Shown piece after piece: positions 38,362-50,907 of a DNA stretch of 64,000 nucleotides (positions within the stretch are counted from its first letter, which is position 1; every line of letters starts with the position of its first letter). This stretch comes from Polytrichum commune (lineage: Eukaryota > Streptophyta > Polytrichopsida > Polytrichales > Polytrichaceae). The stretch is taken from positions 9,178,501 through 9,242,500 of the forward strand of contig OX485808.1 of NCBI GenBank assembly GCA_950295325.1, written 5' to 3'. A program made the position numbers and the translations under genes. The notes beneath the pieces are model-generated. The model ran no database searches, was not told the DNA's origin, and worked only from the letters and a program-made list of their open reading frames with translations.

Positions 38362-39304
38362 TCCACTGAGTTTTTACGCTGTGCATGTGTAGAGTCATAG
38401 ATAAATGTAGGAAACATATTTTGGGTAGAGGATTGGTAGTAGTGTATATCATATGGAATTAGTAGTTTGAATTTGCTTAGTGGATGACATGTGTATGTGA
38501 GATGTCTTATAGTAAAGTATTTGAAGATATTGACTATGATTTGCCATCTATTGTAGTAAAATATTTCAATATATTGACTATACAAATTCATCTATTGTAG
38601 TCCACTGTTTGAATATGATAACTATACTCAGTCATATTTTGTTGTAAGTTATTTAAATATGATAACTAAATTTAGTCATATCATAGAGTAAAATGTTTGA
38701 AGGTGATGACTATGCTTAGTTATTTTATTCATACAAATAATGTAATTGTCATGAATATAACATTCGATGTTTTTTTAATAATACTATTCATAATCATATC
38801 AAATGACTACATTTAGTCATCAAAATTGAAACGCTTATTACTAGACCAAAAATAATGACTAACCCCTCAAAATGCAAAGCGCCGAAGATGATTCATTTTA
38901 GCAAGCAATCATGTATCATATTATTATTGTTAGTCACAATATGACTAATAAGAGTCGTTAATGAATAAATATACTTGTCATATGACTACACATAGTGAAG
39001 ATCATGTAGTCATGTAAATACATAATATGACTAAGTTTAATCACATAGTTATGACCAATTCTAATCAAAAGACATGACTATACAATACTAAATATAATTA
39101 CATAGGTATGACTAAAAATAGTAAAAATGACGTTTGGTCGAGGGGCAACCCAAAACGAGGTCCCAAAACCCCATGGGGAACAAAAATTGTCCGATATGAC
39201 CGTAGTCATTTTGTCTGGAGCGACTGGTCCGACATGACCATGTTGAGGACTAAAAATGGTGTTAGTCATCAGTGCACTTTCTTACCTATATTAGTCATAA
39301 ACCC

Positions 39305-39334
39305 TAGTCATTTTTTCATGTTTTCCTTGTAGTG
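39305..39334 (-). repeat. CACTA right terminal inverted repeat
   Basis: Reverse complement of the left terminus with one mismatch. It is followed by the duplicated GTT. Confidence 0.92.
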
Positions 39335-39337
39335 GTT

Positions 39338-40728
39338 GGAATGTTTTTGGCATTTCGTTAATGATATGGTATGTAGGTCTTGGGTTTGGGGAAATATCTC
39401 TAGCAAGTAGAATGAGGGTAGAGGAGTCCCACATGTAATAATGAATAGTTTTACATTTGGATTTTTAAAGGTGTGTTAATGATATGTGGAGGAAGGTTGC
39501 TATGATGTTTGTGTTTACCATGAAAGTGGTTAAGTTGTTGTTGTATGCATGTTGGGGGGTGGTGTATATGAGTATGTTGGATGTACTTCGTATGTATATG
39601 GAGTTTGCCTTTGGTGATATATCGGTGGGTGTGAAAATGTAGAGGCAACCTTGGTCATAGGTGGTATTTGCATGATGTGTGTTTCTCATTGTGCGGTATT
39701 GGTGTTGATGATCTTTGTGGTTGTTGGATGTTTGTGTGAGGTGTGAAATAGACTTGTTAGTATGAGAGCGTGTAGTATGCATTTGAGATGAATGTGTTTG
39801 TGAAGGACTTTATTAGGTTTGGAATGGGGGTAAGATGCATGTGTTTTCTTTTTATTCATATGTTAATGTGGTTTGTGTAGGCGTGGATATTTGTGATTTT
39901 TGTTAGTAGAAATTTTGGAAAGATGATAAGAATTCATGTAAGAAGCTTGAGCTCTTTATTGATATAAATATAGATAGTATATAAAGCAAATCGAATGAGC
40001 CATTGATGTGAGCCTATGAGAGAGAGCTATTCATGATATATGTTATAGCCTTGGTGATTATTGTTGGTTGGTGGTGGGTTGTGAAAGCCCGGAGAGGCTT
40101 GGAGTTAAGATAGTGTTCCTCCAATGTACATTGCCTGGTGGACAATTGAATGGTTATGGGCTGGAAGGCTTGGGAGGGTGGTGGCCAAAGATTGTGCTAT
40201 AGCTTGTGGGCGTTGGTTTGAGAGTTGGATCTACATAGCCATTGCTCCTATAGCCATAGCGATGCTTGCAGTTTGAACTTTGAGTATGTTGGTTGCAACC
40301 TCCACGTATTTGTCCGAATTGAGGTTGATTGTGGACAAAATTGTGACAAGTTTCCCATCAAACTTCTCCTCCCAAGCTTGCATTATGCGGTTGAAGCTTT
40401 GTGATTGGTGGGTTGGTAACTGCAGAGTTATGCACTACTTGAATTTTTTGTGCAATTACATCTTGGGTTGGGGTTTGGGCTAAGCGGACAATTATTTGGT
40501 TTTGTTATGAATTGTCAATGCCTAAGTGGTGAGGTATAAAATCGACACACCCCCGAGGATATAGGCATATTTTTATGAACCACTTGGTGTAAACCGTGGC
40601 GTTGAGACATTGTATGTGACGCCATTTGGCTTGTCTATCCTCCTTGTGGTTGGGGGGGGGGGGTGTGAGGCCAAACCCACCACCCTTAAGCGTCCTAGTC
40701 CGGGTGATGGCTTTGTGAGTCACATGTG
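39338..40728 (-). pseudogene. LINE ORF1, C-terminal half
   Basis: The minus frame reads HIQCLNATVYTKW and GCVDFIPHHLGIDN (40505-40620), the end of the second RRM-like unit of a LINE ORF1. It continues with KFDGKLVTILSTINLNSDKY and VEVATNILKVQTASIAMAIG (about 40245-40375). Nearer the CACTA element the frame is Thr/His/Asn-rich. A 12-base poly-G tract lies at 40652-40663. It joins in sense to 42295-43020 across the 40729-42294 insertion. Confidence 0.65.
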
Positions 40729-42294
40729 TAGCACCAAATTCACAATATCATGGTAGGTACCCTTCATGTTAATGAACATCCCATGGCTCAAGATTGTGAT
40801 ACTTTATTACTGCTTGTTTCTTGAACAAGTGGGGCATTAGTCTTCTCTAGGGTCCACCCTGCACCCTTGGCCACACATGCCATTAAAGATATGCCTCTAG
40901 CACCCTTAATCTTCACTCCCCTTGCCTTCCCCTTGTTAGGATCATTCATCTTCTCCATTCTTGTAAATGTAAGTTATTTTGACCAAGAGGTTGCAAGTGT
41001 TTAAAAACACTGTTCTCAATAATCAATCTCAATTACACTTACTTGTGGAGCAACACCTAAAACTATCTAGTCTAATAAGTCCAACACCCACACATGTACC
41101 ACGTCATCAAAAGGTAGTGTGACGTGGCCATCATTTAATCTTGGTGATACCACCCAAAATTAAGCCAAGCTTTAGGCCACTAACTAGTCTCCACTAAACC
41201 AATCCCAGCTAGTAGTAGCTCTCGGCCACAGTCCAGAGTTAGCTCCAACGCTACCAAGTTCAAACCAGCCTTCGGCCACAGTCCAGAGTTAGCCCAGCGC
41301 TACCAAGTTCAAACGAGTCCTTGGCCACAATCCAGAGTTAGCTCCAGCGCTACCAGGTTAGAACCAGTCCTTGGCCACAGTCCAGAGTTAGCCTCCAGCG
41401 CTACCAAGTTCAAACCAGCCTTCGGCCACAGTCCAGAGTTAGCTCCAGCGCTACCAGTTCAAACCAGCCTTCGGCCACAGTCCAGAGTTAGCTCCAGCGC
41501 TACCAAGTTAGAACCAGTCCTTGGCCACAGTCCAGAGTTAGCCCAGCGCTACCAATTGGCTTAAGCCTAATTAATCAACCCTACCCATCTCCTAATCAGG
41601 CTTTTTGCCTAAGTGCCGACTTGTGAGCTCTTGGCCATCCTAAGCTAACCCTCTAAGCAACTAACTACACACATTAATCCCCTCAAATTCCCTAATGGTC
41701 CAAGCTAGTCCTAACATTCTAACTCCACTAACTTCTACCTAATTCCACATATGGCATTAAACTCTAAGAGCTTCCTCCGCTTGAGAGGTGTAAGAGAGGG
41801 AGCTTAACTACTTAGCTTCACTAAGACTAATAACCCACACACGTGGCTCAAGCTCTTAAGAGCTTGCTCCCTTGAGAGCGCTTGATGGAGAGAGAGGAAA
41901 ATGAGAGAGAAAACACCTTAAGTAGCAAAGAGGGAGAGAGGGAGAGAGGGAGAGAGAGGTGAGGATAGGGTGAGAGGATTAGCACCTCCATTTACAATCC
42001 CTTAACCTTCACCTCCAAAGTAGGGACTAATCCCCATCCACCAAGCTTCCTTCTTCCTAAACTAACAAGGTGGATCCAAAAGTGGGCATTTAACCCGCGG
42101 AGCTCACCTTGCTTCACCTTACCCCCTACTCACATTATCAAGGCATACTCTTATTGAAATCAACCTTGAAATAATCACACAACACCACCTAATGCCTAAA
42201 GTTAAATCCACACCACACTTCACTCTTTTTATGTTTTGTGAATAATCATAACTCATCAAAGTCAAACTAAAATTGGTTTCGAAGAGTTAATCAC
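40729..42294. mobile_element. 1.57-kb insertion in LINE ORF1 (type unknown)
   Basis: LINE ORF1 coding sequence stops on one side and resumes on the other. CACATGTG occurs at both junctions (40721-40728 and 42295-42302) and could be an 8-bp target duplication, though it is also a palindrome. The block starts near TGTAGCACC, possibly a solo LTR, but no clean TG...CA boundary with a 5-bp duplication fits. It contains the 41222-41555 minisatellite and a GAGA-rich tract near 41885-41965. No coding region is seen. Confidence 0.45.
41222..41555. repeat. ~50-bp minisatellite, seven copies
   Basis: GGCCACA(G/A)TCCAGAGTTAG recurs at 41224, 41274, 41323, 41373, 41424, 41473 and 41523. Unit length varies from 49 to 51 through single-base indels. 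The copies are contiguous, with no unique spacers. Confidence 0.95.
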
Positions 42295-43020
42295 CACATG
42301 TGGGCACCATTTTGGGCTCACAGGGGGGGTTGTCTGGAACTCACTCCAACGATGTCGTCTTCACCAAATAGCGTCTTGATGGTTCTCACTATGGCTTATT
42401 GCAACTCAATTTGGGGGAGATTGTTGACAACTAAGGTTGTGCCAACACGTACCTCAGACAGGCTAGCATCCCGATCATGTGTTACACTAACCTTGAGTTT
42501 CTCATGGTTGTAGAGTAGGCCATGGTCTAAGATCGAGTCTCTTGCTTCCTTGGTGGCTAGAGTAAGAAATGCATAGTCCTTCAATACTTCCGGTTTTGTC
42601 AAAGTCAAGAACTCAATTTGTTGGCCTCCATAGTAGTATTTGTGTACTAGTGCAATGAAGATGCTATATGCAATGTGGTCACCTTGTGTGTCACCTTTGA
42701 TGTGGAGTCAAAGATTTCGCGCCTTTGTGACCAACTCAAAGTTTTTCAACTTTACCGATGACCCACTTTCCCCCTTCAAGTTCCATCATGAATGCACATT
42801 CTCCTCTCAATAGTGTTAATCCATCTTTGACTGGACCCTTGAGATACAGCTTGAGAAAGCCCACCTAATTCTTGGTGATTTAGTTCAAACCAATATCAAT
42901 TGGGCTTAAGTAATTTGTATCAAGAAGTATGTTCATCTTGTGTAGACGGTTGAAGCACGAACTTTGGGCATCTCTTTTGCTCATGTTTTTGAATATGGTG
43001 TTGAATAGTGATATGGAAGT
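42295..43020 (-). pseudogene. LINE ORF1, RRM-like region
   Basis: Minus frames encode VGFLKLYLKGPVKDGLTLL, ECAFMMELEGGKWVIGKVEK, then (42396-42608) KDYAFLTLATKEARDSILDH with EKLKVSVTHD, followed by TTLVVNNLPQIELQ and VRTIKTLFGEDDIVGVS. The last pieces have the order of RNA-recognition-motif strands (L-V-NNLP then a helix), and two such units appear in tandem, continuing beyond the insertion at 40728. Several stops and frameshifts are present. RRM-bearing ORF1 is known in plant LINEs; the exact clade is unresolved. Confidence 0.6.
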
Positions 43021-43399
43021 CCTCGGATAACCCGGGGAGCAAACACGGTCAAGTATATGGGAAAAATTCTCTAGTATACTAAAATTTTACAATTTTTTTT
43101 GGTCAACTACCTAAAGTAGTGGTAAAGTCTTATTTAATCGGATTTTTTGATGGTGTCCTCTATTGTTTTGTTAGGCACTCAAATATAGAATATCAACATG
43201 ATATTCTCAAAATTTATTGTTAAAAGTATTTCTCAAAAGGTAATGATCAAATTTGGTTTTGGACATAGATTTCATGACCTTAAATATTTTGAAGTTGGAT
43301 TTTTTTTTCATCTTCCTTGAAATTGTTATAAACCTAAGGGCACCATTACAAAAAAAAAAAAGATAAAACATCAATTTAATGTAGTTTTATCATATTTCA

Positions 43400-44750
43400 A
43401 ACAAATCTAAACAATTATGTGTTCAATATGTGTTGTTGTTGGTTGCACCGGGTTGTTGGGGCTTTGCTTCCTTGATATGGTTGTTGTGCATTTTTCTCCT
43501 AAAAGTTTTGTTGATCGTGCCTTTGTTGGCCATTTTCTATTGTGGGACCTCTTTTGGTGATGGTAGTTGTAGGTGTAAGCTTTTGGTGCGATGTCTATTG
43601 GAATTGTTGATACCGGTCTGGGGATGGTTGCGAGGTGGGCTGATGTTGAGGATGTTGTCGAGGTTGTGGTTGTGAGGGGCATGTTGGATACGTATTGGTC
43701 TAATACTGGTTGTGAGACTCCGTTAGTGGGAGTTGATATCTGGCGGGAGGGGCCTTCAAGGAGGGTTTCGGTAGTATAATGCAGCTTCGTAGTATCATGT
43801 ATAGATGCGGGTCGTCCACGAGGTTGTTCAGCAGGTTGTGGTTGAGGTTGTATTGAGTGGAGAAGTCCCTAGTGCTTGCGGTGATGGTGAGGCCGGAAGT
43901 GGTAAGTGCATATCTCTATCTTGTTCCTTGCAGTTGTAGATTGATAGGCTTGGTGATGTTGTTTTGGTTGTTGGGTTTGTTGATATAGGTATGAGATTGA
44001 GGGTGGTAGTGTGTGGGTGAAAGGAGTGGCAATCCATATCAGCTGGGTGGTGGTTTTGGTGTCAGGTTGATATTAAGGTTGTGTGTGTATTTTGTCTGTG
44101 CTGATTTGTTGTATTTTGTTTGGTTGTTTTTGTTTGGGGGACGCCTTGCTGTGTTGTGAGGTGATTTGTCGGTGTGTGATCAAGAATGGTGTTTTGACAA
44201 GGTGGGAGGTGTTTTTTTTGTAGTAGCAAGGAGGCTAGTGTGTTGGGTTTTGGGGTTGGTTTTGTTTGTATCAATTGGCATTTTTGCTTCTTATGATGTA
44301 ATCATTATGATTGTTTTATTGAGATACCAAATTTTTTTGTTGTGTATGGGCCAATGTTGTTGATCTTGGTGGTGGTTTGTGTAGATTGTGGTTGTAAGAG
44401 GTGGGCTTCCTTTTGGAGTTCAAAGTGGGACCACTAGGATGATTTGGATATGTTCTTAAATTAGGGTTAAGTATAGGAGCGGCTAGGGATACTATATCTT
44501 GTAGTGAGTTTGATGAGTATTGTTGAATTTCTTTGAAAGCTTATTTACGGTTTGAGAGGATGCATATTGGTTTTTGTTGAGATTATAGGGTTGGTGCCTA
44601 CCGGTAAGGAGATTGGTGGCAAGCTTGGTGGTAAAGTTTGGTGGAACAACTTCAGAGAAGGTTTTGATTGTGGCAACAATAGAGTTAGGAAGAGGAGGTC
44701 ATGTAGATTTGATTTGAATGAGTAGGTATTGTTGTATATCAAAGGATTAC
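43400..44750 (-). pseudogene. Low-complexity 5' part of the LINE
   Basis: Minus frames are rich in Pro, Thr, Asn and His, like the other LINE pieces, without a recognisable domain. Assignment rests on the shared strand bias and position 5' of ORF1. Confidence 0.35.
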
Positions 44751-47700
44751 GGACAAAGATTGCAAAATGACATTGATGTGTTATGTAGGATAAAAAACCT
44801 ATTTGTGCGAGTATGGTGAGGGTTAAACAAACCCTATTGTGATTTAGTAAAGCAAATCTTCTTCTTCTTCTCCAAACTCAATATCCCTTGACAATCCTTA
44901 ATAGTCCTTTGTTTGAAATTTTGGTATATGAGGAAAGTAACAACATTCTTGATTCCATGAGGAAATTTTGCAATCTTAAACAAGTTATGCATGCAATACT
45001 TTTGGCCAAAGTACAATTGATTTCAATATATACTTCCCTGTGTACTTGAATTGTGATTCATTTTCTAGGAGAAAAGAACATTCAAATAATTTGATAGAGA
45101 TCAATGACAATGTTGCTTTTTCTAACTGAATGGATACATCCCATATTCTAACGTTCATAACATTACTTTGTGAGTGAACTTTGAATCAGGTATTCAAACA
45201 ATACAATAGTATACATCTTGGATTTGAGGCCAAACCACAGTAATTCAGGGAGTATAACGATACCATTTATATACATGCAAATGGGATCCAGTTAATACTG
45301 TGGGCCAAAAGTTAACGTGTATAGGAAGTAACGTGGCCCATTGTATTTTATGTGTGACTTGAGGATTAGGGTTGCTTGTAATTTCAAGAAATGTTAATAC
45401 TCAAATTAAAAAAATTAATATATAGAATAATGTTGATTTTTTTGATATTATAAATTTCAGCACACAATAATCCATATTTTGTAAAGAACCTTGCTTCTAT
45501 ATTCCTAGTTCTAAACATATGATATTGTGGGTTCAAAAATGACATGAATCAAGAAAATGTACATCAATCATAATTATCGTGATGTGCCAAATTTGTAATG
45601 AGCTATAGAGTAGATGATGTGTATGGTGTAGTGAGTGACTAGAAGGAGTCCTAGAATCATGTGGATAAACACGTACATAGTATAAAGAATCCCCGCCATG
45701 TTATTGGGATGTGGACGGCCAGGTGAACCCACTTGCAACTTCCAACTGCTTGAGAAAGAGCACCCTCTCTAGTTGCCACTCAGTGATTGCGAGGTAATTA
45801 ATGTGGGCCAATGATGAATAGTGTGGGTTGCACTAAATAAGATATTTAGTATAGTGTGACTTTAACGTTTTATTCGCCAATTCAAAATATGTATCACTTA
45901 CTGGCAACTACTGAGTAGGGGGAGTTCTCAAGTTGGGTGTGGATAAACGTGTACGTAATGTAAAGAATCCACACCATGTTATTGGAATATTGAAGGATAG
46001 GTGAGCCCACATGCAACTTCTAGCTATTTCAGAAAGGGCACCCTCTCTAGTTGCCACTCAGTGATTGCAAGGTAATTAATGTGGGCCAATGATGAATAGT
46101 GTGGGTTGCACTAAATAAGATATTTAGTATAGTGTGTCATTAACTTTTTATTCACCGAATCAAAACGTGTGTTACTTACTACACTAAAAATTGTATCTAG
46201 TGTCTCTTACTATTTGAAATTACACAATGCTACAACTGTTCATTGTATATCTCATCTTTTAACAACAAAAGACAAATGAAACATTTCAACACTATAGAAC
46301 ACCAACATATTTACTTGGTACAAATTTACATAAAGAACAAAAAACATATAGTGTTGTGTTACTCTAAATAGTTCGTGACATCAAATACAATATTTAGTGT
46401 AGCATTAACTGAGTAGGGGTGTATTCTCAAGTCGGATATGGATAAACATGTACATAGTGTAAAGAATCCATGCAATGTTAAGGGGCCCACATGTTACCTC
46501 CAACTTTTTTCGATAAAGGCCTTGGGAACCCCTTAACTTTACATTGGTGGGTCTGCCGTCATTTCGGAGTAAGTTAAGAGCATCCAAAGCGATTGGGAAG
46601 GTAATAAGTTAGTTGCACATCCGTCACGTGGACCTTGTTCTAAGTTACGTGGGGTCTTACGTTCCGATGCCACTCACATGTGGGAAGCTCTTTATAATAT
46701 TATAAAACCGGATTAAAAATCGGACCTCCCTTGATTTAGTTATGAGTATAGAAGGTGCATGTGTGCGGATTCTTTGATTGAATATCTACAGTACATTAAT
46801 ATGTGCAATTCGGCTGTCTTTGGCGAATAAGTTGTTTCTTAGTCATTAACCCTTTGCAAATAAGTTATTCTTTTATCTTGAGTTTAAATTAGATCAAATT
46901 TTTTTAAAATTTTTTGTTTATCAATCTAGATGACAACAACAATTTACAAAATATTTCATTTTTTATATTTTATTGTGGTAACAAATATTCCCTAAACACC
47001 TAAACTCAGGGCAACCGGCATAAATTGCACACGGAAACTCTAGTGGATGGAAACTCTAGCTTGATGGATGAATTTGTTGATTGTTCACGCCAACTATATA
47101 TCATCTTTTTGAGTAGGGGTTCATATTTCCCCCTCCACCCTCAATTTCATGAAGGACTTTGCTTGGGAGATTTCTTCCAAGATTTTGAGACAAGATGGAG
47201 GTGGAATTCCATTCCACACAAAGTTTTGAAGGCTCCGCCTCGAGGAGAGAGAAGTTGGGGGTCTAGGGTAGTGTAGGAGCCTTTAGATGTGTCAGACTAT
47301 AATGGACGGTTGAGATCTTTTTAGCCCACAACCATGTAGTAGGCATTTACAGCAGATTAGTGATGCGAGTGGATTAGGGAAGAAGGAAGGAAAGGCGAGA
47401 AGAAAGATAGAATGGAGGAGAGATTTTACTTGACTATATGTACATTGAGAGTTGCGATTAGTTGGGTCTTTGCGAATAGATTGCGTCTTTTACACATGCA
47501 AGCTACCTTGGGTCCAAACCAAATCACAAAATTGAAGTTAACAACAAGATAATTTCATTTTTGTTGTCTCCAAAGCTCCATTGGGCACTTGGCCTTCAAT
47601 GACCTTTGAGGGCTAATAAATCTCACATTTTTTTACTCAAGATTGAACCCAAAGCTTGAAATATGGGTTCTCAAATTGGGTGGAGTCTTTTCTAGAGTCA

Positions 47701-48912
47701 AGACCAACAAGATTTGGCTGGAATTCTACCACATTTTTGCCACCTCATTTTATCATGCTTTGGGCCCTAGTGTAAACTCTTTGGGTCCAAAATCTTGCTC
47801 TCAATCAATAAGATTGCTCAATTTTAGAGTTTCTACGGTCTAGGACTATAGTGAAATCGCACACTTAGAGTGAGCTCTAAGAAAATAGTGTGGTCTACTT
47901 TAATCAACATTTTTTGTACTTGCATGCAAAGTCTTTGCCCGTGTTGCTAACTTGCACATTACGGCACGGAACATTTTGATTTTTGAGATTATCATAATCG
48001 CTTTCATCACGAATGGATGATTGGTCAAAGGACCACGAGTTTGTTACCCAGATAAAGAGTTGGAAAAAGAGGTTAAAATAAAATTTAATGGTTTATACAT
48101 TCTTAGTGTCCCACCACTTATAATCTTCCAAAAAGCTAGTGGGTTAAGGTAGACATGCCTTACTTGACAGGACTCTTAAGTGGTTCTAACATGTGTTCTT
48201 ATTCAAGCATGAAATATATATATATCCAAAAGATGTCTAAGAAATTCTATGAGGAACACTTTAAGTATTCAAACAAGAATTTGCCTACCTAAAGGGGTTG
48301 TATAGTTTATGTGCCCTTAACACACTTTTGGGCACTTTCTCATTCTTCACATTATATGCAGAGAGATGATCCTAACATAAATGAGAAACCCATACATATT
48401 CGTGGAAGAGTTTTGACTTAGGATTTGTGACACCCATGTTTGATAAAAGCATGTCTTGAATACGATCGTGACTAATTTAATCCACCTTAAGCTTGAAAAG
48501 TTTGGCATTGTGGAGGGTTCCTAACATTTTCACCTTCAACGTACATGTTTTGAACAGATCTTTGACCAATAGTTTTGGACTGTAACTTATGTGGTATACA
48601 TTTGATGTGCGGCCCTGAATTCTTTAGATTAGTGTCGGCCAAAGAATATGAATTTGAAGACGTCTGAAGACATTGATTAGACATTGATGTGGGTCAAGGT
48701 TTATCCATCGATTTGAAAGTTGACAAAAATAGTGAACTATCTTATAACAAGCAATTGATTCTTTGAGCTACATTATTTAATTCTTGAAGTAAAACAAAGG
48801 TCTTGATTTACTCTAAGTAGAAGGATCCAGGCCCGGAGTGATCAAAGCTAGAGCACCAACAGAGATTCTTACAGACAAATGTACATCTTAAATATACTAA
48901 ACCCTAAACCTT
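44751..48912. other. Intergenic repeat debris
   Basis: Contains the tandem copies at 45640-46190 and fragments of a short repeat (CTTACTATTTGAAATTACAC near 46208) also seen near 25017 and 49525. Short ORFs (for example 47025-47276 and 47643-47843) have no recognisable motif. Confidence 0.5.
45640..46190. repeat. 278-bp tandem duplication plus a distant partial copy
   Basis: GTGGATAAAC begins copies at 45661 and 45939. Both contain CACCCTCTCTAGTTGCCACT and a long identical stretch ending in ATTTAGTATAGTGTG. A truncated third copy lies at 46400-46510. Confidence 0.9.
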
Positions 48913-49267
48913 GCCCCAGGCTAGATCACATCTTCATTTGGTTGGGCCCCGCCCTCCTACACCTCCTTCACTACCTGGTCTTCCTGTCCGCACCTGCGTG
49001 GGAATTTTTCCTTGTTGGGAACTAATGTGACAATACCCGGTCACTTAAGTCATTAAGCTCCTTTGGCATGTGAAGGAACTCCATCAATTAACTTGAGAAT
49101 AATGAAAGTGATGTTAACTTGAATATTTGTAATTTTGACCGGGTATTGTCACATCATTTCCCACTGAGGAAGAGTTCCCATGCAGGTGCGGGCAGGAACA
49201 CCAGGCAGTGAAGGAGGTGTGGGAGGGGCGGAGCGTAGCCAAATGAAGATGTGATCTAGCTTGGGGC
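48913..49267. mobile_element. MULE-like foldback MITE, copy 2
   Basis: A 355-bp element with ~130-bp TIRs. The left terminus reads GCCCCAGGCTAGATCACATC, and the reverse complement of the right reads GCCCCAAGCTAGATCACATC. Flanks are CTAAACCTT (48904-48912) and CTAAACCCT (49268-49276), a 9-bp target duplication with one mismatch. The central ~100 bp (AAGCTCCTTTGGCATGTGAA...) is conserved with the other two copies. Confidence 0.92.
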
Positions 49268-49276
49268 CTAAACCCT

Positions 49277-50907
49277 ATGTATTAACCACGTCTCTTTTGG
49301 TTGTAGGGGAACGAGGATTAGGGTTCAACGTTATCATTACGCCTGAGTCATCCCAAGTTCCAACTTAATCTCACCAAACTAAGCCTGGGTCTCACACTAA
49401 TTTTAGGGTCAAACATGCTAAAGGAATGGAATCTCCAAGATATAAGGAGTTCCCACCTTTCTTACGTTCAACTGGCATGGCTCCCACAAATTCTTGACTA
49501 CATTGATTATCCCAATTAGTGTGTGTTACTATTTGGAGTTATGCAATGCTATAACTAATTAATGAGAACGTACTGCTTTACAAAGCAAAGTCATATGTGT
49601 TCTATGATGTCCGAACAACCTGTTGAATTTCGCTAGTAAAAATTGAGCTCCTGAGTAAGACATTTTTGCATAGCGTAACTCCGAATAGCAACACGCATTG
49701 ATTGGGATCATAGTGCGGTGACCACTAAATCAAGAGCCACATGCAACAATAGGACCATTTATAGAATAGTTTGTTGCTCTGTCACCTCCTAATGGATGAG
49801 TTTATGTAGATACAACGAATCCTTGGCCTACATATAAGTCATTAGAACAATAAACGCAAGCTTGCTAGCAATCCTCATTCTTGATTGGCAATACATGTAA
49901 AGTGATTCCTATTTAATCTTTTTGGATGCCAAACTTACCATGTAAGAATCATGACTTGGTTAATTTTTTTGTGGTTGGGTAGACCCAATGATTGCCATTA
50001 TTTTGAACGTATGCAAACTTTTCCAAATCAATGTTGGATTGTGGGTGGGCACCACCACTAGTTCCATCCCATTGCAGTATATTACATAATACTACATAAT
50101 AGAGTACTGATGTGCACCGCTTTTACTTTCTAGACTAGTTGATTTTATAGTAACTTGACCACGTGATCCTTGTAGTGTTGGTCTCAACCAAAGTGAACTC
50201 AAGGAGAACACCAAAACACCTCATCAATTTCAAGACAAATAATAAATTTCTTGATTGAAGATGCCACATGTCATGTAGTGGTTGGTTGGAACATGTGATT
50301 ATGACAATACTTAATTTTTGGCAAGAATAGTGCAAAAATGGATTGATATGGGAGACATGGTGGGACACATGGAATTCATTCTAAAGCCAAAACCAAAAAG
50401 CACCCTAAGGGAGTCTTCAGAATGATGTAATACTAAGACTCAAGAGTGTTGAAGTTGTCATAATAACCTTCTCTATTGATTTCGTTGCCACTCCTTGACT
50501 CATGTAATAATAACTTGACTGCATATGATGTGGCTCGTGAGGACCTTATACACAATGGCAAGCGGGCAACACGTGCACAAACTTGTGCATAGATACATTG
50601 TCTAGAATTGTCTAAAAGTAGCCCTGACATTGATTGTTGACACTTATCGGGTTCCATGGCATCTAGATAAAGGGGCTCTAGTAAAAAAATTTACTAGTAT
50701 TACTAAAGGGTGGAATCATTCCACCATGATTCTCCTACACTAGGCATCTTTGTGTGCGGCCCACACTATGCATCATCAACCCACATTACTTATGTTGCAA
50801 CTACTAGGTGGCAACTAGAGCAAGTGCCACACTAGAATCACAAAGACTACTCTACTTAACATGGTACACTAATTTGAATGTCACACTAAATCAAATGCTT
50901 CTAAAGT
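49277..50907. other. Intergenic region
   Basis: I see no supported gene. The ORFs at 50135-50368 and 50433-50657 lack motifs and protein-like composition. Confidence 0.5.

Larger units (their letters stand above)
33101..39334. mobile_element. CACTA (En/Spm) DNA transposon, 6.2 kb
   Basis: The left end starts CACTACAAGGAAAACA and the right end is its reverse complement; 29 of the first 30 bases pair, including GAAAAAATGACTA. The flanking trinucleotide GTT is duplicated at 33098-33100 and 39335-39337, the 3-bp duplication usual for CACTA elements. TGACTA/TAGTCAT motifs crowd both subterminal regions (33127-33360 and 38590-39300) and recur at 35090-35270 and 36560-36740, as expected for transposase-binding repeats. 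Coding fragments remain inside but I find no intact transposase, so it is probably non-autonomous. It sits inside the older LINE. Confidence 0.93.
27830..44750 (-). mobile_element. Degenerate LINE (non-LTR retrotransposon), minus strand, split by later insertions
   Basis: Read right to left, the segments follow LINE order: low-complexity 5' part (43400-44750), ORF1 with RRM-like sequence (42295-43020, continuing at 39338-40728), AP-endonuclease (31480-33097), reverse transcriptase (28783-29520) and a 3' part. The coding strand is C-rich (G-rich on +) across all of them. Foreign blocks at 40729-42294, 33101-39334 and about 29520-31475 break it up. Removing them leaves about 7 kb, a usual LINE length. 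Every frame carries stops or shifts, so it is dead. The outer limits are approximate; I could not find a poly-A tail or target duplication. Confidence 0.75.

Noticed and set aside
42396-42608. Stand-alone RNA-binding protein gene on the minus strand
   Set aside because: The RRM-like frame is flanked by stops and lies in order with LINE endonuclease and reverse transcriptase pieces, so it is LINE ORF1.
48898-48910. CTAAACCCTAAACC telomere-like motif
   Set aside because: Under two repeat units, at a MITE insertion site and not an array.
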